From Spinacia oleracea (Eukaryota; Streptophyta; Magnoliopsida; Caryophyllales; Amaranthaceae), in contig NC_079487.1 of NCBI RefSeq assembly GCF_020520425.1, positions 129,354,385-129,418,384 of the forward strand: 64,000 bases of DNA. The letters are read 5' to 3'. Numbering within the stretch: position 1 is the first letter of the stretch; every line of letters begins with the position of its first letter. The position numbers and the translations under genes were made by a program. This document shows positions 35,261 to 48,230 of the stretch, piece by piece. The notes under the pieces are model-generated. The model had not been told where the DNA came from. It saw only the letters and a list, made by a program, of their open reading frames with translations, and ran no database searches.

Positions 35261-35690
35261 AGCAGTTACACGTTAGTTTAGGCTAAAAACTAGGCACTAA
35301 ACTAGGAATAATTAGCTACAAAGTTGGAACTAATATTCCTGAAATTATGCTAACTATATGCTTAACGGTTACTTGCCTAATGTACAAATATTTTATTGTT
35401 TAAAATATTTACATATTATATCACACCCCCGCAGTCGGAATGGGAGGTTTACGAACGTTTAGACTGTCTCGAAAATCTTCAAATAAGACTTGGGGCAGTC
35501 CTTTTGTAAAAGCATCGGAAATTTGATATCGGGATGGGACATGACGGACACGAACTTGTCCACGTGCTACTTTCTCACGAACAAAATGAATATCCATTTC
35601 AATATGCTTGGTTCGTTGATGTTGTTACTTGCCTAATGTACAAAATATTTTATTATTTAAAATATTTACATATTCTATCAGCACATGTGT
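35261..35690 (-). mobile_element. Copia (Ty1) retrotransposon relic: RNase H end plus LTR pieces
   Basis: On the minus strand, about 35435-35625 resembles the C-terminal RNase H part of plant Copia polyproteins (TKHIEMDIHFVREKVA, HVPSRYQISDAFTKGLP). A polypurine tract GGGGGTG at about 35426-35432 leads into LTR-like sequence starting TGATATAATATG. A second piece of the same LTR start lies at about 35625-35682. A broken, old and strongly reduced fossil; most of the element is gone. Confidence 0.65.
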
Positions 35691-37107
35691 TGTTTTTTGT
35701 GACAGTGATGGGCAGACATGAGCACTGTGGCAATTTGGCGCATGAGTAAGCGTAAACTACACAAACACAATTAAAAAGATCATATTTCATCTAGCTTATC
35801 TGAAAGAAGGAACAGTAACACACTGCAGACAGTATCAAAATGAAGATATTTCGTTTGAAAGTTTAGTTTGGTAAACCTCAAGAGAGACCCTAAAATTAAC
35901 AGATAATCAGAATTCCCTATGATGTTACTACATATGTTTGGAGTATCTAATTTACTGCTGATACTTTGCAATAGGGAGTGACATTTTAACTTAATTAATA
36001 GAATATACAGAGTAAAAAAAATTCTGTCAGGGAGATTTTTTTTTCTTCAAGATTCCCAAAAAAGTCAAACTTGATTAACTTGTAGGCATTTCATTTCTTG
36101 TGTCTGAAAGATTAAAAAGGTTATGTTTGTTGGAGGATAGACGTTACCTGTAAGCAAATCTTTGTTCACCAAAAGCTGTGAAACCTTTCTTATGTTTATG
36201 GGCTTTGATGTTTGGTGTACCTGTTATATATATAATCACGCTGCTAAAAGCCTAAGAGTCGACTTAGTTTCCTCAGCAATGTAATGATCAAACAATCTGA
36301 CCTAAAGCAGAACTATGGAATGAAACAATGTAATTAAGGAAAGCTTGATAAACTTGTAATAGATGGTTTGAGTAATCAAACTAGTTACTAGCTAAATAAT
36401 GTACTGGTTGGAAGACTTTACAGGTAAAATTTGGTGTTGAAAATGTGTTAGTTGCATGTTTTATTATGTCAAGAAGGGAATGAAAATTCGTCACCCTGAT
36501 ATGTTTCGGAGTGTCAGACTCAATCCAAGGGTCAGACACGGCTATCTTATGAAAATTTTGCATGAATTTGGTCCAAAATGAAGTGTCTAATTGTCACATA
36601 TTCATGCCCAAGTGTGAGTATCTTACATGGGTAGCACAAGTTGAAATAGAGTCAGAGTAACATATTGTCTGCAGGGGCAGAATTAGGGGGTGGTCTTTAT
36701 TAATTGCCAACCCAGACAAAAGGTAAATGGTGTTTATTAATTGCAGCAATATTTTTTTTTTTTCCCTATTTATGGCCACCCCCTAATTCCGCCCCTGGTC
36801 AAAACTCAAAAGGCTCAAAACCATGTGTAATTAGAGTTTTCCAAAACGGTGCTGAGTTTCTTTTAACAATTTTCAAGCCATCCTGCTAAATTTCATAAAA
36901 CAGTTATTGATTATGCAAACTTTATATAACATTGTTGCATGCTTGCTTCTTATTGCTATATGCCACAGATGATTACAATCAACATGCAAAAGTATAAAAC
37001 ATCTACACGACTCAAACAAGCTAAGACACATAACCGATATTACTGGAAATTTGATGCATGCAGTTGGGTCTACTATCTTGTGCACTTGATGATTCAAGTC
37101 TCAATTT
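35691..37107. other. 3-prime flank of P450-3, with a small hAT-like MITE
   Basis: Non-coding. 36515-36590 and 36870-37090 match the 3-prime flank of P450-1. No independent gene. Confidence 0.45.
36672..36797. mobile_element. hAT-like MITE, 126 bp
   Basis: Inverted ends: CAGGGGCAGAATTAGGGGG on the left and, complemented from the right, CAGGGGCGGAATTAGGGGG (18 of 19 matches). The CAGGGGCGGA type is known from hAT MITEs. The flanks show no clear 8-bp duplication. Confidence 0.6.
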
Positions 37108-39429
37108 TTAAGAATGCAAAGTTGCGATGACCAGAAGAGGATCCCTTCTGTTGATTACTATGCCCGGGTTTTCAGGCACATCTGAAGTCTCATCTTCTGC
37201 TTCATTGGCTGATTTCCAATCAAACAAGTGAACAAGATTTGCTAATACAAGCTCAGCATTGACTGAAAAGAAGGTTATCCCCGGGCAACCTCTTCTTCCT
37301 GCTCCAAAGGGGATCAATTGGAAATCCTGCCCCTTAAAGTCTACTGAACAGTTGAGGAACCTCTCTGGACGGAATTCTTCAGGATTTTCCCAATAAACCG
37401 GGTCTCTCTGTATTGCCCATGCATTGATGATTACGTGTGTCCTTGCAGCAATGTCATACCCATTTATTTTAACGTTCTGTGAGGTTTGTCGAAATAGTAG
37501 CAATGGGAGAGGAGGATGTAGCCTAAGTACCTCTTTGATCACTGCTTTCAAGTACTTCATCGTTTCCAAATCATCTTCAGATACTATTGTTTTTTCTCTA
37601 ACGACTCCCCTTACTTCATCTTGCAGTTGCTTCATAACTTGGGGATGCCTCAAAAGCTCTGTCATTGCCCACTCTAGTACTGTATAAGTAGTGTCGGACC
37701 CAGCAACAAACATATCCTTCATCAAATACAATGAGACATTCGTAAAGTTCGATAAGTTTACACCAAAGTAGTTGAGGTACTTTTTTATTATTGTTATTTG
37801 CTTTGCTGTGCTTGAATTGTGTGGAAGATTGTAATGCATCAGGTGTAGGGGAGGCACTTTAGGTAACGCAAAAAGGTTAATCATAACTAGCTTGGGGAGG
37901 AAGGCATGTAAGGAGTATATATACATGAGATCAGTGAGAAAGGAGGCATGAAAAAAGTTATTTGAGAGTTATTTTTTTTGGTTTAGCTTTTGTTCGTATT
38001 TGGCTAAAGTGGTGATTATTTTGCTCTCTTGAAGGTTATTCTGAATCATGATTGCTTGACTATGTGACGTTAGTTATAGGATCTCATTCTAATTTTGCAG
38101 TATCCACATCAAACTGGTTGTTTTCCTGTTTGTGCACTGATTATTCTGTATAGTGGGAAAAAAAGTTCTTCTGGTTTTTCCCTATATATTCGTAACAATG
38201 ATAAAATGTCTAAACAACATTTTCTGTTTTTTAAATAGGTTTTTTCATTTTTAATGGATAAAACTTCTCCATAGGTTTGGTTTAAGCTATTACTTCCTCT
38301 GTTCTCAATAAATCTCAAATGACAAATGTTTATGTGAAATTGTGAATGCCCACCCATTAAGTATTTCCCGGTTATTTATTTGGTGCTCCAAAATGGCAAG
38401 AAAAAACGCATCTTTTAAAGTATTGAATTGAATCAAATTGCTATTAGCCTTTGAAATTTAATCTTTAATAATGGAATTGTATTCTAAAGAAAGTTATGTG
38501 TGGTTGGAGGGCCTAGGAGGATTACTTACCAATACAATGGCTTTGATGCTGTCCATTTGAAGAGCAGCTGGGTTTTCCTTCTGAGCATCCAGTAAAATAT
38601 CCACAAAATCCTTGTCATTCTCTTCTTTTTCAGTCTTACGATCCAGATGTTCTTGGACTACATGTTGAAGAAAGTCATCAAACTCTCTGGCAACTTTGTC
38701 CACTCGTCTTTCCAGACCACTGAGTCGATCAATCCAACCAAGCCAGGGTATAATATCTCCCATACTAAACTTCCCAATGACCTCTACATAATCCTTCAAA
38801 AGTTGCTTGAAATTGGTACCTACTTCTCCAACATACTTCTTTCCAAAGGCTGTTCTACACAAGATATTGGTTGAGAACATCACGAAAGTCTCACTTAAGT
38901 TCACTGGGCAATGTTCTGATCTCTTGATCATTTGGACCACCAGATCGACCTCTTCCTCTCTTACTTTCCGGAAAGATTGAACTTTTTTGGTACTCAAAAG
39001 CTGCAAGACACAAATGCTTCTTATCTGCCTCCAAAATTCCCCATAAGGTGAAAAGGCTAAGTCTTTTCCATCATAGATTATCTTGTTTACAATGCGTGAT
39101 CTAGGCCTATTGGAGAAGATAACATCATGGGTCTTCATGACCTCACGAGCTGCGCTTGCAGATGAGATGACAATGGAGGGAGTGTTGCCGATGTAAATCA
39201 ACATCACTTCTCCATATTGCTTGGACAAAGAATAGAGTGAGCGGTTTAGGAATTGGCCAAGCTGGTGAAGGTTGCCTAAGATTGGCAACTTTCTTGGGGA
39301 AGGTGGCAGTTTTCTGGTTTTAGCAGGCTTTTTGTTTAGCCATTTGTAGAGGAAGATTAAGAAGAGTATGAATGGGAGGGATAAGGGATGAAAACCAAAA
39401 TTCTTTAGAAACTGAAGAGCAGAAGACAT
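37108..39429 (-). CDS. Cytochrome P450-3, CYP71-type, 502 aa
   Basis: Exon 1 39429-38530 (300 codons), exon 2 37716-37108, phase-0 intron of 813 bp whose far part is homologous to that of P450-1. Starts MSSALQFLKNFGFHPLSLPF. Hinge PPSPRKLPILGN, I-helix VAGSDTT (Val where its sisters have Ala, outside the catalytic Asp/Thr pair), KEVLR, FRPERF and FGAGRRGCPG (Cys444). After the Cys loop it reads ITFFSVNAELVLANLVHLFDW, where P450-1 and P450-2 have an ISFAS/IPFAS helix start. Complete and probably functional; substrate unknown. Confidence 0.9.
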
Positions 39430-40737
39430 TTCTTCGAGTGTATCTGTGTCACCTGGAGTGAGAGTTATAACTTTAACTTATGAAGCAGAATAAATCTATA
39501 ACTTTGAATAAGTCTGTAACAATCGTGTAAAGAGAACTAAAGATTTTCAAAGTTATCAGCTGTCATGTGATTAATCGTAGTATTACCATCTGTAACAATT
39601 GCTGTCATGTGATTAATCGTAGTATTATATTTCAGCATGACCATTGTAGTAGACTTTTTTAGGCATGTTAAGTAGAGCAAGTGGAGGTATAAACATTAAA
39701 ATGATGCGTTATTGCATAGGTTGGATATGTTTTACTATGTAACATGGGATGGAATCAATATTGATTTAAAACTCCACTATCTACCCTTAATTGTCAGTGT
39801 TTAACTGCAGAAACTAGTGCTTACCGTTCTGCTGTTGGTGGTCCACAACTCTGCATTATAAAATAAAATATGATCATATCTAAACTTAGTTCATCTCTTA
39901 AATTTTATTTACTTTATTCGGAATTGATAGTCACATACGAGTATTAGTGTATTTTGAACCAGTAATGTGATCATTAAATTCAGATTGAGGGGATACTTTT
40001 TTGGATGCCATTTCACCTCGTTGAATGTGTAAATAACAATAACACATCTTCTCGTCCTGTTTTTGTGATTTGATTGAAAACACTATGTTACTCGAACACA
40101 AATATGTATCTTAGAGTTGACTTGTTTATCACATGAAAATTTTCATAATTTTGGTCGGTTAGGAAAGTGTTCATAACAATGTCAAAGTGTCGAGATTCTG
40201 ACATGTGTACTTGTGGTGAAATTAACAGTCCGAGTAATATGGGTAACAATAGATATTGCTCACTTATTTGTTGGGATATTAGGAATTTATCTGGCTTGAG
40301 TTACAGTTTACAGGAAGGAGAAGAGGAATGAGAGGATGCATTATAGTTGTACAATCAGCCAATCAGGAATTCTATAACAGGAAACTAGAAACCAAAACAT
40401 TTCTCTGTTATTTTTTGTTTTCTAAACATTAGACATACAGAATTGCTCTATTTTTTTATAACGTAAACTAATAGGCAAATATTAACAATCTTTGACCCCA
40501 CTAATATGCAGATCTAGCATCTGAAGAGGATAGGAACAAAAAAGGCTAATATGACTGATTTGCTTTGACAGGGTCCAAGGAGTGTATGATCTTCAAAAGG
40601 TGAGCACTTCCTAATACGAAATCCTTTTCCATTTAATATGTAATATTAGCTATCCTATTTCAAGTAAGTAGGGCCCATAATCTTGCCAAGCAAGAGAGGA
40701 AGGCCTATAGTTGTTTTTCGTTTGTTTTTCAGCTATC

Positions 40738-40808
<71 letters not shown>

Positions 40809-42087
40809 TTGCATGGACAAGTGTGAAAATCAAAATATTGCAAATGTTGAAAAACAGAGGAAGTCTTTTCTTTTTGGATTTCAGATAGATCAGCTTCTAA
40901 ATTAAGAGCATGCTCAAAAAATATGTTTGTTTTTTTCGCTTGCTTGCTGTTACGATTGTGTTCGTCTCTTTTTCTTCTTCTTTTTTTTCTGACATGAAAA
41001 GCTAAACGAAAAAAGCTATTGATAGAAAACTTGTTGCTGAGATTTCCTGCTCGGAGTTGCTATCTCATGAGCTGGTGTGTTTGACTTATAATCTCGTATA
41101 CAAATCTCAACCTAATGTACATGAGGGTTGTTATCCTTTTTTTTAATAAAAAGTTGGAAATTCTTATTTAATTTGTTTCCCTGAAAATTTCAATGATCAT
41201 TATCTCAACGTTAGTGTAAATGGAACTTTGATATGATGTAAACAAGAAACTGAAACTCCAAAATGGTGCATTTGATGTTATCATCACAGATTTTTGTCTG
41301 TGTGTAGGATCATTTTGATTTGATAGGCATGAAAAGGACATTGATGAATAATACTACTACGTATGGGGTTTAAACTCTGTGATTTCCCTTTCTGTTTCAT
41401 ATAAAATTGATGTCTGTTTGAAGTTTATAATTTAGCTTATTTGCTGGGTCCAAGTTTTATTACATGCAAGTCATGCATTTTCACATGCCGTACCATACTT
41501 TCCTAATGACTTTCTGCAATTTGTTACCCCATATTTGTTTTATACAGTATATTCACTGTAGTGTGAGAATAGAGAAAGTCTTTGCCAGACAAACTAGAAA
41601 TAGATGGGCATCCCTCCAAGCTGAGAGGCTTGTTCATGCTAACGTGGCTTGAGAATGATCGATCTGTGGCATTTTCTATCCCTACCTAATTTAGACTTTA
41701 TATTGGGGTTGGGAGGGGTGATAATGATGTTTTATCTAAATGCCTTGAAAATGACTTCAAATAAATATCGCATAATATTTAGGGACGAAGAGAGTAGTAC
41801 ATTTTACCCTCTCATTTGTTTTGCCTTACCAGTTACCCCTTTTAAATTTAGGAGAAGAGCTCTAATTCATGTAGAAGACCTAACTATGAAGTCTCTTCTA
41901 ATGCTCAACTCTAAGTGTGGATTTTAATCATTTTAGAAGTATAAATAAATAATCGGAATTAAGATAAGGGGAAAAAAAAAGTCCACTGTAGTAAAATTTA
42001 TTCAGAGAATTGTTTTTTGCTCTCTTTCTTACATTAACAAACTAGCAGGTCAACTATCCAGCAAACTTCAAGTATCATTGTTGTATA
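39430..42087. other. Upstream half of duplicated block B, with a (TA)n microsatellite
   Basis: Non-coding counterpart of 32829-35260, alignable in order up to about 41645. It differs by the microsatellite at 40743-40804. Confidence 0.5.
40743..40804. repeat. (TA)n microsatellite, about 31 units
   Basis: Uninterrupted TA dinucleotides, absent from the matching position of block A, so it expanded after the duplication. Likely polymorphic. Confidence 0.95.
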
Positions 42088-42333
42088 CTCCCTCCATTCT
42101 CTCGAGTTCTTCCCTGTTATAGTAACATAAACCAAGGAAATGTGGAAGTAAATGGAAAGTGGGTCATTTTTAGAATTTTGGCTAGGACAGAGGAAATGAT
42201 TTAGAGACATGTTATTATTAACTAGATTAAGTGGACCCATACAGTGAGATAAGGGAGGGTGAAAATTAAACTTTTCATTGCCATAAAAGGAATAACATGA
42301 AATATGGTAAGAACTCAAAGGGTCGGAGGGAGT
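42088..42333. mobile_element. Stowaway (Tc1/Mariner) MITE, 246 bp
   Basis: Starts CTCCCTCCATTCTC and ends GGTCGGAGGGAG, flanked on both sides by TA: the Stowaway signature. A decayed half of the same type (TACTCCCTTTGTCCGAAATC) lies at about 42575. Confidence 0.85.
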
Positions 42334-44407
42334 ATGTGGTGTGCCTTTTCGCTCCCACTTCTTTGCACTTTTGAGCATATCTGTGAACCCTTTCTTTTCT
42401 AATTTTTTGGACTATACTGTTATGTTTTACTTTGAGTGAGTGAGGCTCTCAAAGAAGAAACTAACTATGTTGGTTTGATAGGTTAGACGTAAGAATGCTT
42501 ATTAGTATATCTTAATGTTGTGAAACTCTCTTATTGTCGGGATATATCTTCTCAAGTGAAGCAAAATAAAACATACTCCCTTTGTCCGAAATCAATACTC
42601 ACATTAGTCTACGTATACTTATGCTACTTCTCTAAGCCACTTCTCAAAACACAATCAAAGTCTTTAAGCCAATGCTCAAAAAAATACAGTTTCATGTGCT
42701 ATCCACAGTGTGTTGTAAGGACATTTAATAGATAAGCCCTGATTGTAAGAGACATTGGTCGTTCTAACCCTGTGCAAGATGTATCTGTCCCAGGAATAAG
42801 TCCTGCATGAAGTTTATATACACTCTGAGTTCATTGCAAATGTTTGTGTTTTGGCATAATTTTGTCAGTATTTGATGATACACTGAAAATAGTCTGAGCT
42901 GAAAAATATATGGGTTGTTTTTCAGTTTATCTTGATTTACTGTATTAATAATTTAATACTATTAAAAATTCATTACAATTTGTATATTTTCTTTCAATAT
43001 TGGTGATATTTTCACATATGAACTTCTTATCCTATCCCTTACTGGTGTCTTTTTCTTGGATATTCAGGACTTGTTAACACACAAGGTATTTAAAACTCAG
43101 TAACCGATAAAGTTGAAGTGTTCAGAAGGTATGTTTTCCGTAAATTTCTATCCTCCGTATCACACATGTCTGAAAAAAAAACCATAAAAGTTAAATTCCC
43201 AGTAGTTGCTAAACATGATAAATTCCTGCATTCATTTAGGAGTTTGCAGGAAATGTGTAATAAACTCACAATTCACAGAATAATTCAAGACACGAATAAA
43301 GGAAGTTGATGATTGTTGATCAAGGAATTCAAAAAGGTTTACAGGAACCAGAATACAAACTAACAGCTTGAGGCTGTAAATCTCCAATATAGTGACTTTA
43401 GGCCACAACTCTCTGTTGTCTCAACACAAAAGCATAATGAGCATTGCTGCCCCCATTCCCCTCCTTTTATTGCTACTCAATTGTACCACCCATCCACTAC
43501 TTAGGTGCCGTTGTGGTTGTTTGCTGCTGTGCCCTTGTTCAAGCTGCTGCTCCCCTTAATTGTTTTTGTCTGCATCCTTCCTTTGTCCTCTTCTGGCATG
43601 TAGTTGCTATGGACTGCTTCTGCCTAGTCATCTGCTGAGTCATCACAAAATGCTGAATTTAGGCTTGTTTGAGAAAACTAATTCATGGGTCATTATGAAT
43701 TCCTTAGCTGGTTTGCTGAGAACATAACAAGTAGGTTTGCGCCTTTGTGGATTAGCTAAAGAGCATAAGGTCACCATAGGTTAGCTGATTCCTAAGGAAG
43801 GGTGAGTGGAGGTTGTGGCCTTGTGGGTGAAATATCAGCTGCGTGGCTCAAGGCCTTGCCATGGAGAAGCTACTCTACATGACTAAACAAATAATATTAT
43901 TGACTAGATAGGGGTGGGGGGCATGTTTGGACGAAAACCCCTGAGATAGGATTCTTTGTGGTAGGGGCAGATATTTCTGCTAATGACTGGCTATAGGTGA
44001 GGTTTTCCTCTTCCTATCTTCTTTATTGTAGTATACATCTGCAAGCCATTGTATGAGTCCTACGTTGCAGATTTGCAGGGACCAAAATGTGTCCAATATT
44101 ATCAAATTATAACAATGACTTGTCATGACAACTTGGGAAATTGGACAATTTTAATATGATATTTCGGAAAGAACAGCTTGTCATTGATAAATACTTACTA
44201 TGCTCATCAAAAATAAAATCTTCCGAAAATCTAGAACTATGAAACATTGTTCTTTATAGATTGTAACGATACACTTGCTTCCATATGATAGAAAACAGCT
44301 AAGTTTTACAACGTAGTCTAATTAAAAACCTTTCTCAATTCACAGGTGATTAAGTGATTAACTAGTCTAATTAAAAACCTTTCTCAATTAATTGCATATA
44401 GGAGTAG
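42334..44407. other. Intergenic, no gene recognised
   Basis: Between the two P450 subgroups. No coding frame with family resemblance. The stretch 43300-43660 is less AT-rich but shows no motif I can name. Confidence 0.35.
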
Positions 44408-44937
44408 TGTCACGGTCCGAATGTTTTGACACCGGAACCGTGCGGTGCACTCTTGCCTATTGGCGGCAAGGATGCGAGCCTTGTGCAGAATGAGTGTCTC
44501 GTGACTCGTAGGGGCACGAGTAAGCAGCGTTTGATTCTGAAAGGGCGCTCTTGCCTATTGGCGACAAGAGCGAGGGACGAGGGTCGACCGGGGCGCTTGT
44601 GTGCGCACGGCAGGCACAAGCGTGACCGGCGACGAGAATTTATCTATTTGTGGGACTTTGTGGGATTTGGGATGCTTTAGAGCAAGTGATGGCACAATAT
44701 TTATAAAGGCCTACAACAAAACACAAGCAATAAAGCGATGGTAACAATTGGTGAGAAGTAGGAATTCATTCATTCATACCCCTCGTAGAGGTTTATTTTG
44801 AATTAGCTACAAACTACCGGTGAACACTGGATTGACAGTAACATAATATTTCTATCTAGAGCTTAGAAAATTATTAGAAAGATCCTAGAAAGCACTAGAT
44901 AAGCAAAATACAAGTACATGAAGGTTGGATTCTAACA
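44408..44937. mobile_element. Probable solo LTR, Ty3/Gypsy-like, 530 bp
   Basis: Begins TGTCACGGTCCGAATG and ends TTCTAACA (TG...CA), flanked by agtag and aatag, a 5-bp duplication with one mismatch. GC-rich 5-prime half and AT-rich 3-prime half, as in many plant Gypsy LTRs. No internal region adjoins, so it is a recombined solo LTR. It lies 14 bases downstream of the P450-4 stop codon. Gypsy assignment is by general LTR style only. Confidence 0.6.
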
Positions 44938-44951
44938 AATAGGATACTCTA

Positions 44952-46610
44952 CTAATAAAGATGTGGAGTGGCAACAGCAAGAAGTGGAGTTTTTCTATGA
45001 ATAGTGAGACCAGTGCTTTCAGACATGTCCATCGTTTCACCTTTGACTCCAGCAGGCAACGTCCAATTGAACTTGTGCATAAGATTTGCTAACACAAGTT
45101 CGTTATTAGCTATAGCAAATGATATTCCTGGACAAATCCTTCTCCCACCTCCAAATGGAATCAGCTCAAAGTCATTCCCTTTAAAATCTATTGAAGAATG
45201 CAAGAACCTCTCAGGACAAAAATCCTCAGGTTCTTCCCAAATAACAGGATCTCTTTGGATTGCCCAAACATTGACAAAAACAAGAGTCCCAGCAGAAATG
45301 TCATAACCTTTTATCTTTAAATCTTGAGTTGATTCTCGAGGCACCAGTAATGGAATTGGTGGATGCAGCCGTAGAGTTTCCTTGATCACTGCTTTCAAGT
45401 ACTTCATATTCTCCAAACCATCCTCACTTATATGTTCATTGTCTCTAGCAATTCCTCTTACCTCTCTTTGAAGTTCTTCCATTACTCTAGGATTCCTCAA
45501 GAGTTCTGCCATTGCCCATTCTAGCACAGTATAAGTTGTATCAGTTCCTGCTGCAAACGCATCCTACATGAAACAGTTCAACATTGAGAGTTCATTCATA
45601 AATCCATAGTTAGCTGTTCTAAAATTTATGATCAAAACAAAAAAGAACATATTTAAATTTACCAGTATCAGAGCTTTGATGCTATCTCTTTCTAGAGAAA
45701 AACCAGCTGAATTTTCCTTCTGAACTTGAAGTAAAACGTCTACAAAATCCTTAGCTTCATTCTCATTCTCATTACTATTTTTTGTTTGATTATGTCGATC
45801 AGAGTGCTCTTTAAGTATTCCTTCCAGTAGCAAGTCAAACCTTTTTGCAACTTTTTCCAATCTTGCATCCATACCATTGAATCTATTCACCCAAGCCAAC
45901 CAGGGAATGAAATCCCCAACATTAAATACCCCAAGTAACTCCACAAACTCCTTTAACACCTCCATAAAATCAATGTCACTTTCCTGATTTTCGCTGTATT
46001 TTCTTCCAAATGCCACCCTGCATACCACATCATTTGTCAAGACGACAAACATTTCACTGAGATTCACAACTGATGCATTACTTTTCTGAATCTTTTGCAT
46101 CAACAGAGCTGTTTCTTCATTTCTTATATCTCTAAAAGATCGAACTCTTCTATCGCTCAAAAGCTGAAGCACACATATACTCTTCATCTGTCTCCAATAT
46201 TCTCCATAAGGGGACGCAGAAACATCCCTGCTATTGTAAAGTAGCTTATCATATATGCTGAACTTAGGCCTGTTGGAGAATACAGAATCATGGGTTTTCA
46301 TGATTTCTTGCGCTACCTCTGCCGATGAGATTATAAGTGTAGGTCTGTTGCCCAAATAGATCATCATAAGTTTACCACATCTATCAGACAAAGATCGGAG
46401 AGAGCGATGAGGGTGTATGCCTAGTCGGTGAAGATGTCCTAAAATTGGAAGTTTTGGCGGTGATGGCGGTAAGTTTTGAAACTTTAAGGAATTGGTAAAG
46501 AGCCATTTGTACAGGAAGAATATGAAGAAGAGAGAGGAGAGGAAGGATAGGAGGGGATGCATGTAAATTGAGTGCAGGGATTTCTCCAACATTTGTGGAA
46601 CATTAAACAT
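44952..46610 (-). CDS. Cytochrome P450-4, CYP71-type, 519 aa
   Basis: Exon 1 46610-45663 (316 codons), exon 2 45563-44952, phase-0 intron of 99 bp. Starts [20 protein letters not shown] with an anchor at about 18-36; hinge [13 protein letters not shown]-helix AAGTDTT, KETLR, FCPERF (Cys replacing the usual Arg before PERF), heme loop [10 protein letters not shown] (Cys460). First of the second subgroup, CYP71A-like by its [20 protein letters not shown] segment. A solo LTR begins almost immediately after the stop, so the transcript must end in or beyond it. Complete; substrate unknown. Confidence 0.9.
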
Positions 46611-47270
46611 GTTTTACAAGTTTTCCTAGTATCTTGGGCGTAAGATGGTTGTTCAATATACGGAGTATCACCTTTCCTTAAGTAACCATTAACTTGAGAC
46701 TTTTTATGGCTTTCTCACGTAACCAGATTTTGGGCATGTTCTAAATGTTTTATTTTACACCGTAGAGGTTTGGGGTCCTCGTTGATATTTTTTATGATAG
46801 GCTGATAGCAACGGCAACTTTTGATGGTTTTTTCTCTTATTGAGAAAAATAGTGCCTTAGAGTGTGGACCACGCATTTTGTTAAATTATACAGTTTTAGC
46901 GGGATTCACTAACTAGTTGATCTAGAAACACACGAATTTTGTACTTTTCGTGCGCCCTTATCGACATAACCATTGATTTAACTTCTTGTAACTACAAGTT
47001 ACGTTTCTTATAACACAATAAAACTTGGAAGAAAGTTAGGCTCTGTTTGTAGAGACCATTTTGGGGCATAAATGAGCATTTAATTTTGGAGCAAGTTCAG
47101 CGGTTTTAACTAGTAAAAAACTTGTTGTTTGTAAAGAGAGGATCGGCATTGCGGTTTGGGGTGAAACTTGCTTTGAGCAACATTTTGAGGAGAACGACTT
47201 GGGATTTCGTTCCCAATATTTTGGAATGAAGTTTTGAAATTACATTTGTGACTGTTCAACTGTGTAACTG
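46611..47270. other. Promoter region of P450-4, nothing else recognised
   Basis: Non-coding; no clear TATA box identified. Confidence 0.35.
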
Positions 47271-48230
47271 TGTTAGTTATGTTGGGTCCAAGACATTAGG
47301 ACAAGAGATGAGGTGACCCACACACATGTAAGTGTGATTTTACCTTAAAACCATATAACAATAGGAAACAGCCACCGACTTTTATGATTTTTGTTATGTG
47401 TGCCTCGAATCTTCCTTGAAGGATGTTAGGGCGTTATAGTGGAAGGTCTGATTTCAAATGGACATATCGTTTGACCTACTCAATAGATTGAGTTGATTCA
47501 AGTTGGAAGTGAAAGCTTGGCTCAATAGCTTTCCAACGCCTGGTCATAAGCTCATTTTGGATGAGAAATGAGGGAGTTATGACTATTTTACGAGAAGTTG
47601 TCATGAACCTGCTGGAGGTTCGGCCGAACTCTTAGATGGTTCTACCGAACCTGAAGAGAGTCAGTAGCTTTGAGATTTTGGAGGTTCGCCGGCCGAACCT
47701 GACCTTGGTTCGGCCGAACCTGACTTTGGTTCGGCCGAACCCTTTAAAGGTTCGACCGAACCTTGCGGGTGAACTGTTTTCTTCTCCGCAAGGTTCAATC
47801 AACGTGACCTTTTCTTGTCCCTTAAATTGGTTTGATGTCTAACATTATAAATACCAAATGTAATGAGAATTTCAGAATTAAGAGAGAGAAACACAAGTGA
47901 GGTTGAAACCCTAGATCTAAGCATACATAGAATTATCTTTTTTTCACCTTTGAGAATTCCTCTTTGTAATTCTTTCTCTATTGAAGAGTAATACAAGCTA
48001 CAAACCCTCCCCCATGGTGGATGTAGCTCATTAAAGAGTGAACCACCTTAAATCTTTGTGTGTGTTTTAATTTCTTCATTTATTTTTTCTCATTATTCCA
48101 ACATTAAATTTGTCATACAAATCAACATTCAATCCCAAAAGGGTCCTTCATTCATAACACTTTTCATTTGTGGCCTTCTTACCAATCTTACAATTTGGGT
48201 TTTTTCCTACACGCACAGAAATTTCTAACA
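47271..48230. mobile_element. Probable solo LTR, Copia-like, about 960 bp
   Basis: Begins TGTTAGTTATG and ends TTTCTAACA (inverted TGTTAG/CTAACA tips). It contains a promoter-like TATAAATACC (about 47846) followed by GAGAGAGAAACACAAGTGAG, a TTGTAATTCTTT tract and GTGGATGTAGCTCATT..., the layout of plant Copia LTRs (U3, TATA, R). No matching 5-bp flanks, so the ends are approximate. Its U3 carries GGTTCGGCCGAACC palindromes at 47620-47765. Aged, with no internal region. Confidence 0.5.
47674..47763. repeat. GGTTCGGCCGAACC palindrome repeats
   Basis: Tandem palindromic units of 14 bp spaced about 24 bp apart (TTCGCCGGCCGAACC, GGTTCGGCCGAACC twice, GGTTCGACCGAACC), with weaker copies back to 47625. 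Probably regulatory repeats in the LTR U3 region. Confidence 0.7.

Noticed and set aside
40711-40905. 64-codon frame of alternating Ile and Tyr
   Set aside because: It is a translation of the TA microsatellite.
42570-42740. Second Stowaway MITE
   Set aside because: Only one end (TACTCCCTTTGTCC) is visible; the other could not be found.
43300-44080. LTR or gene fragment in the less AT-rich stretch
   Set aside because: No protein similarity, no terminal repeats and no target duplication could be made out.
47636-47842. 68-codon frame with repeated VRPNLTL
   Set aside because: It arises from the GGTTCGGCCGAACC repeats of an LTR; no evidence of coding.
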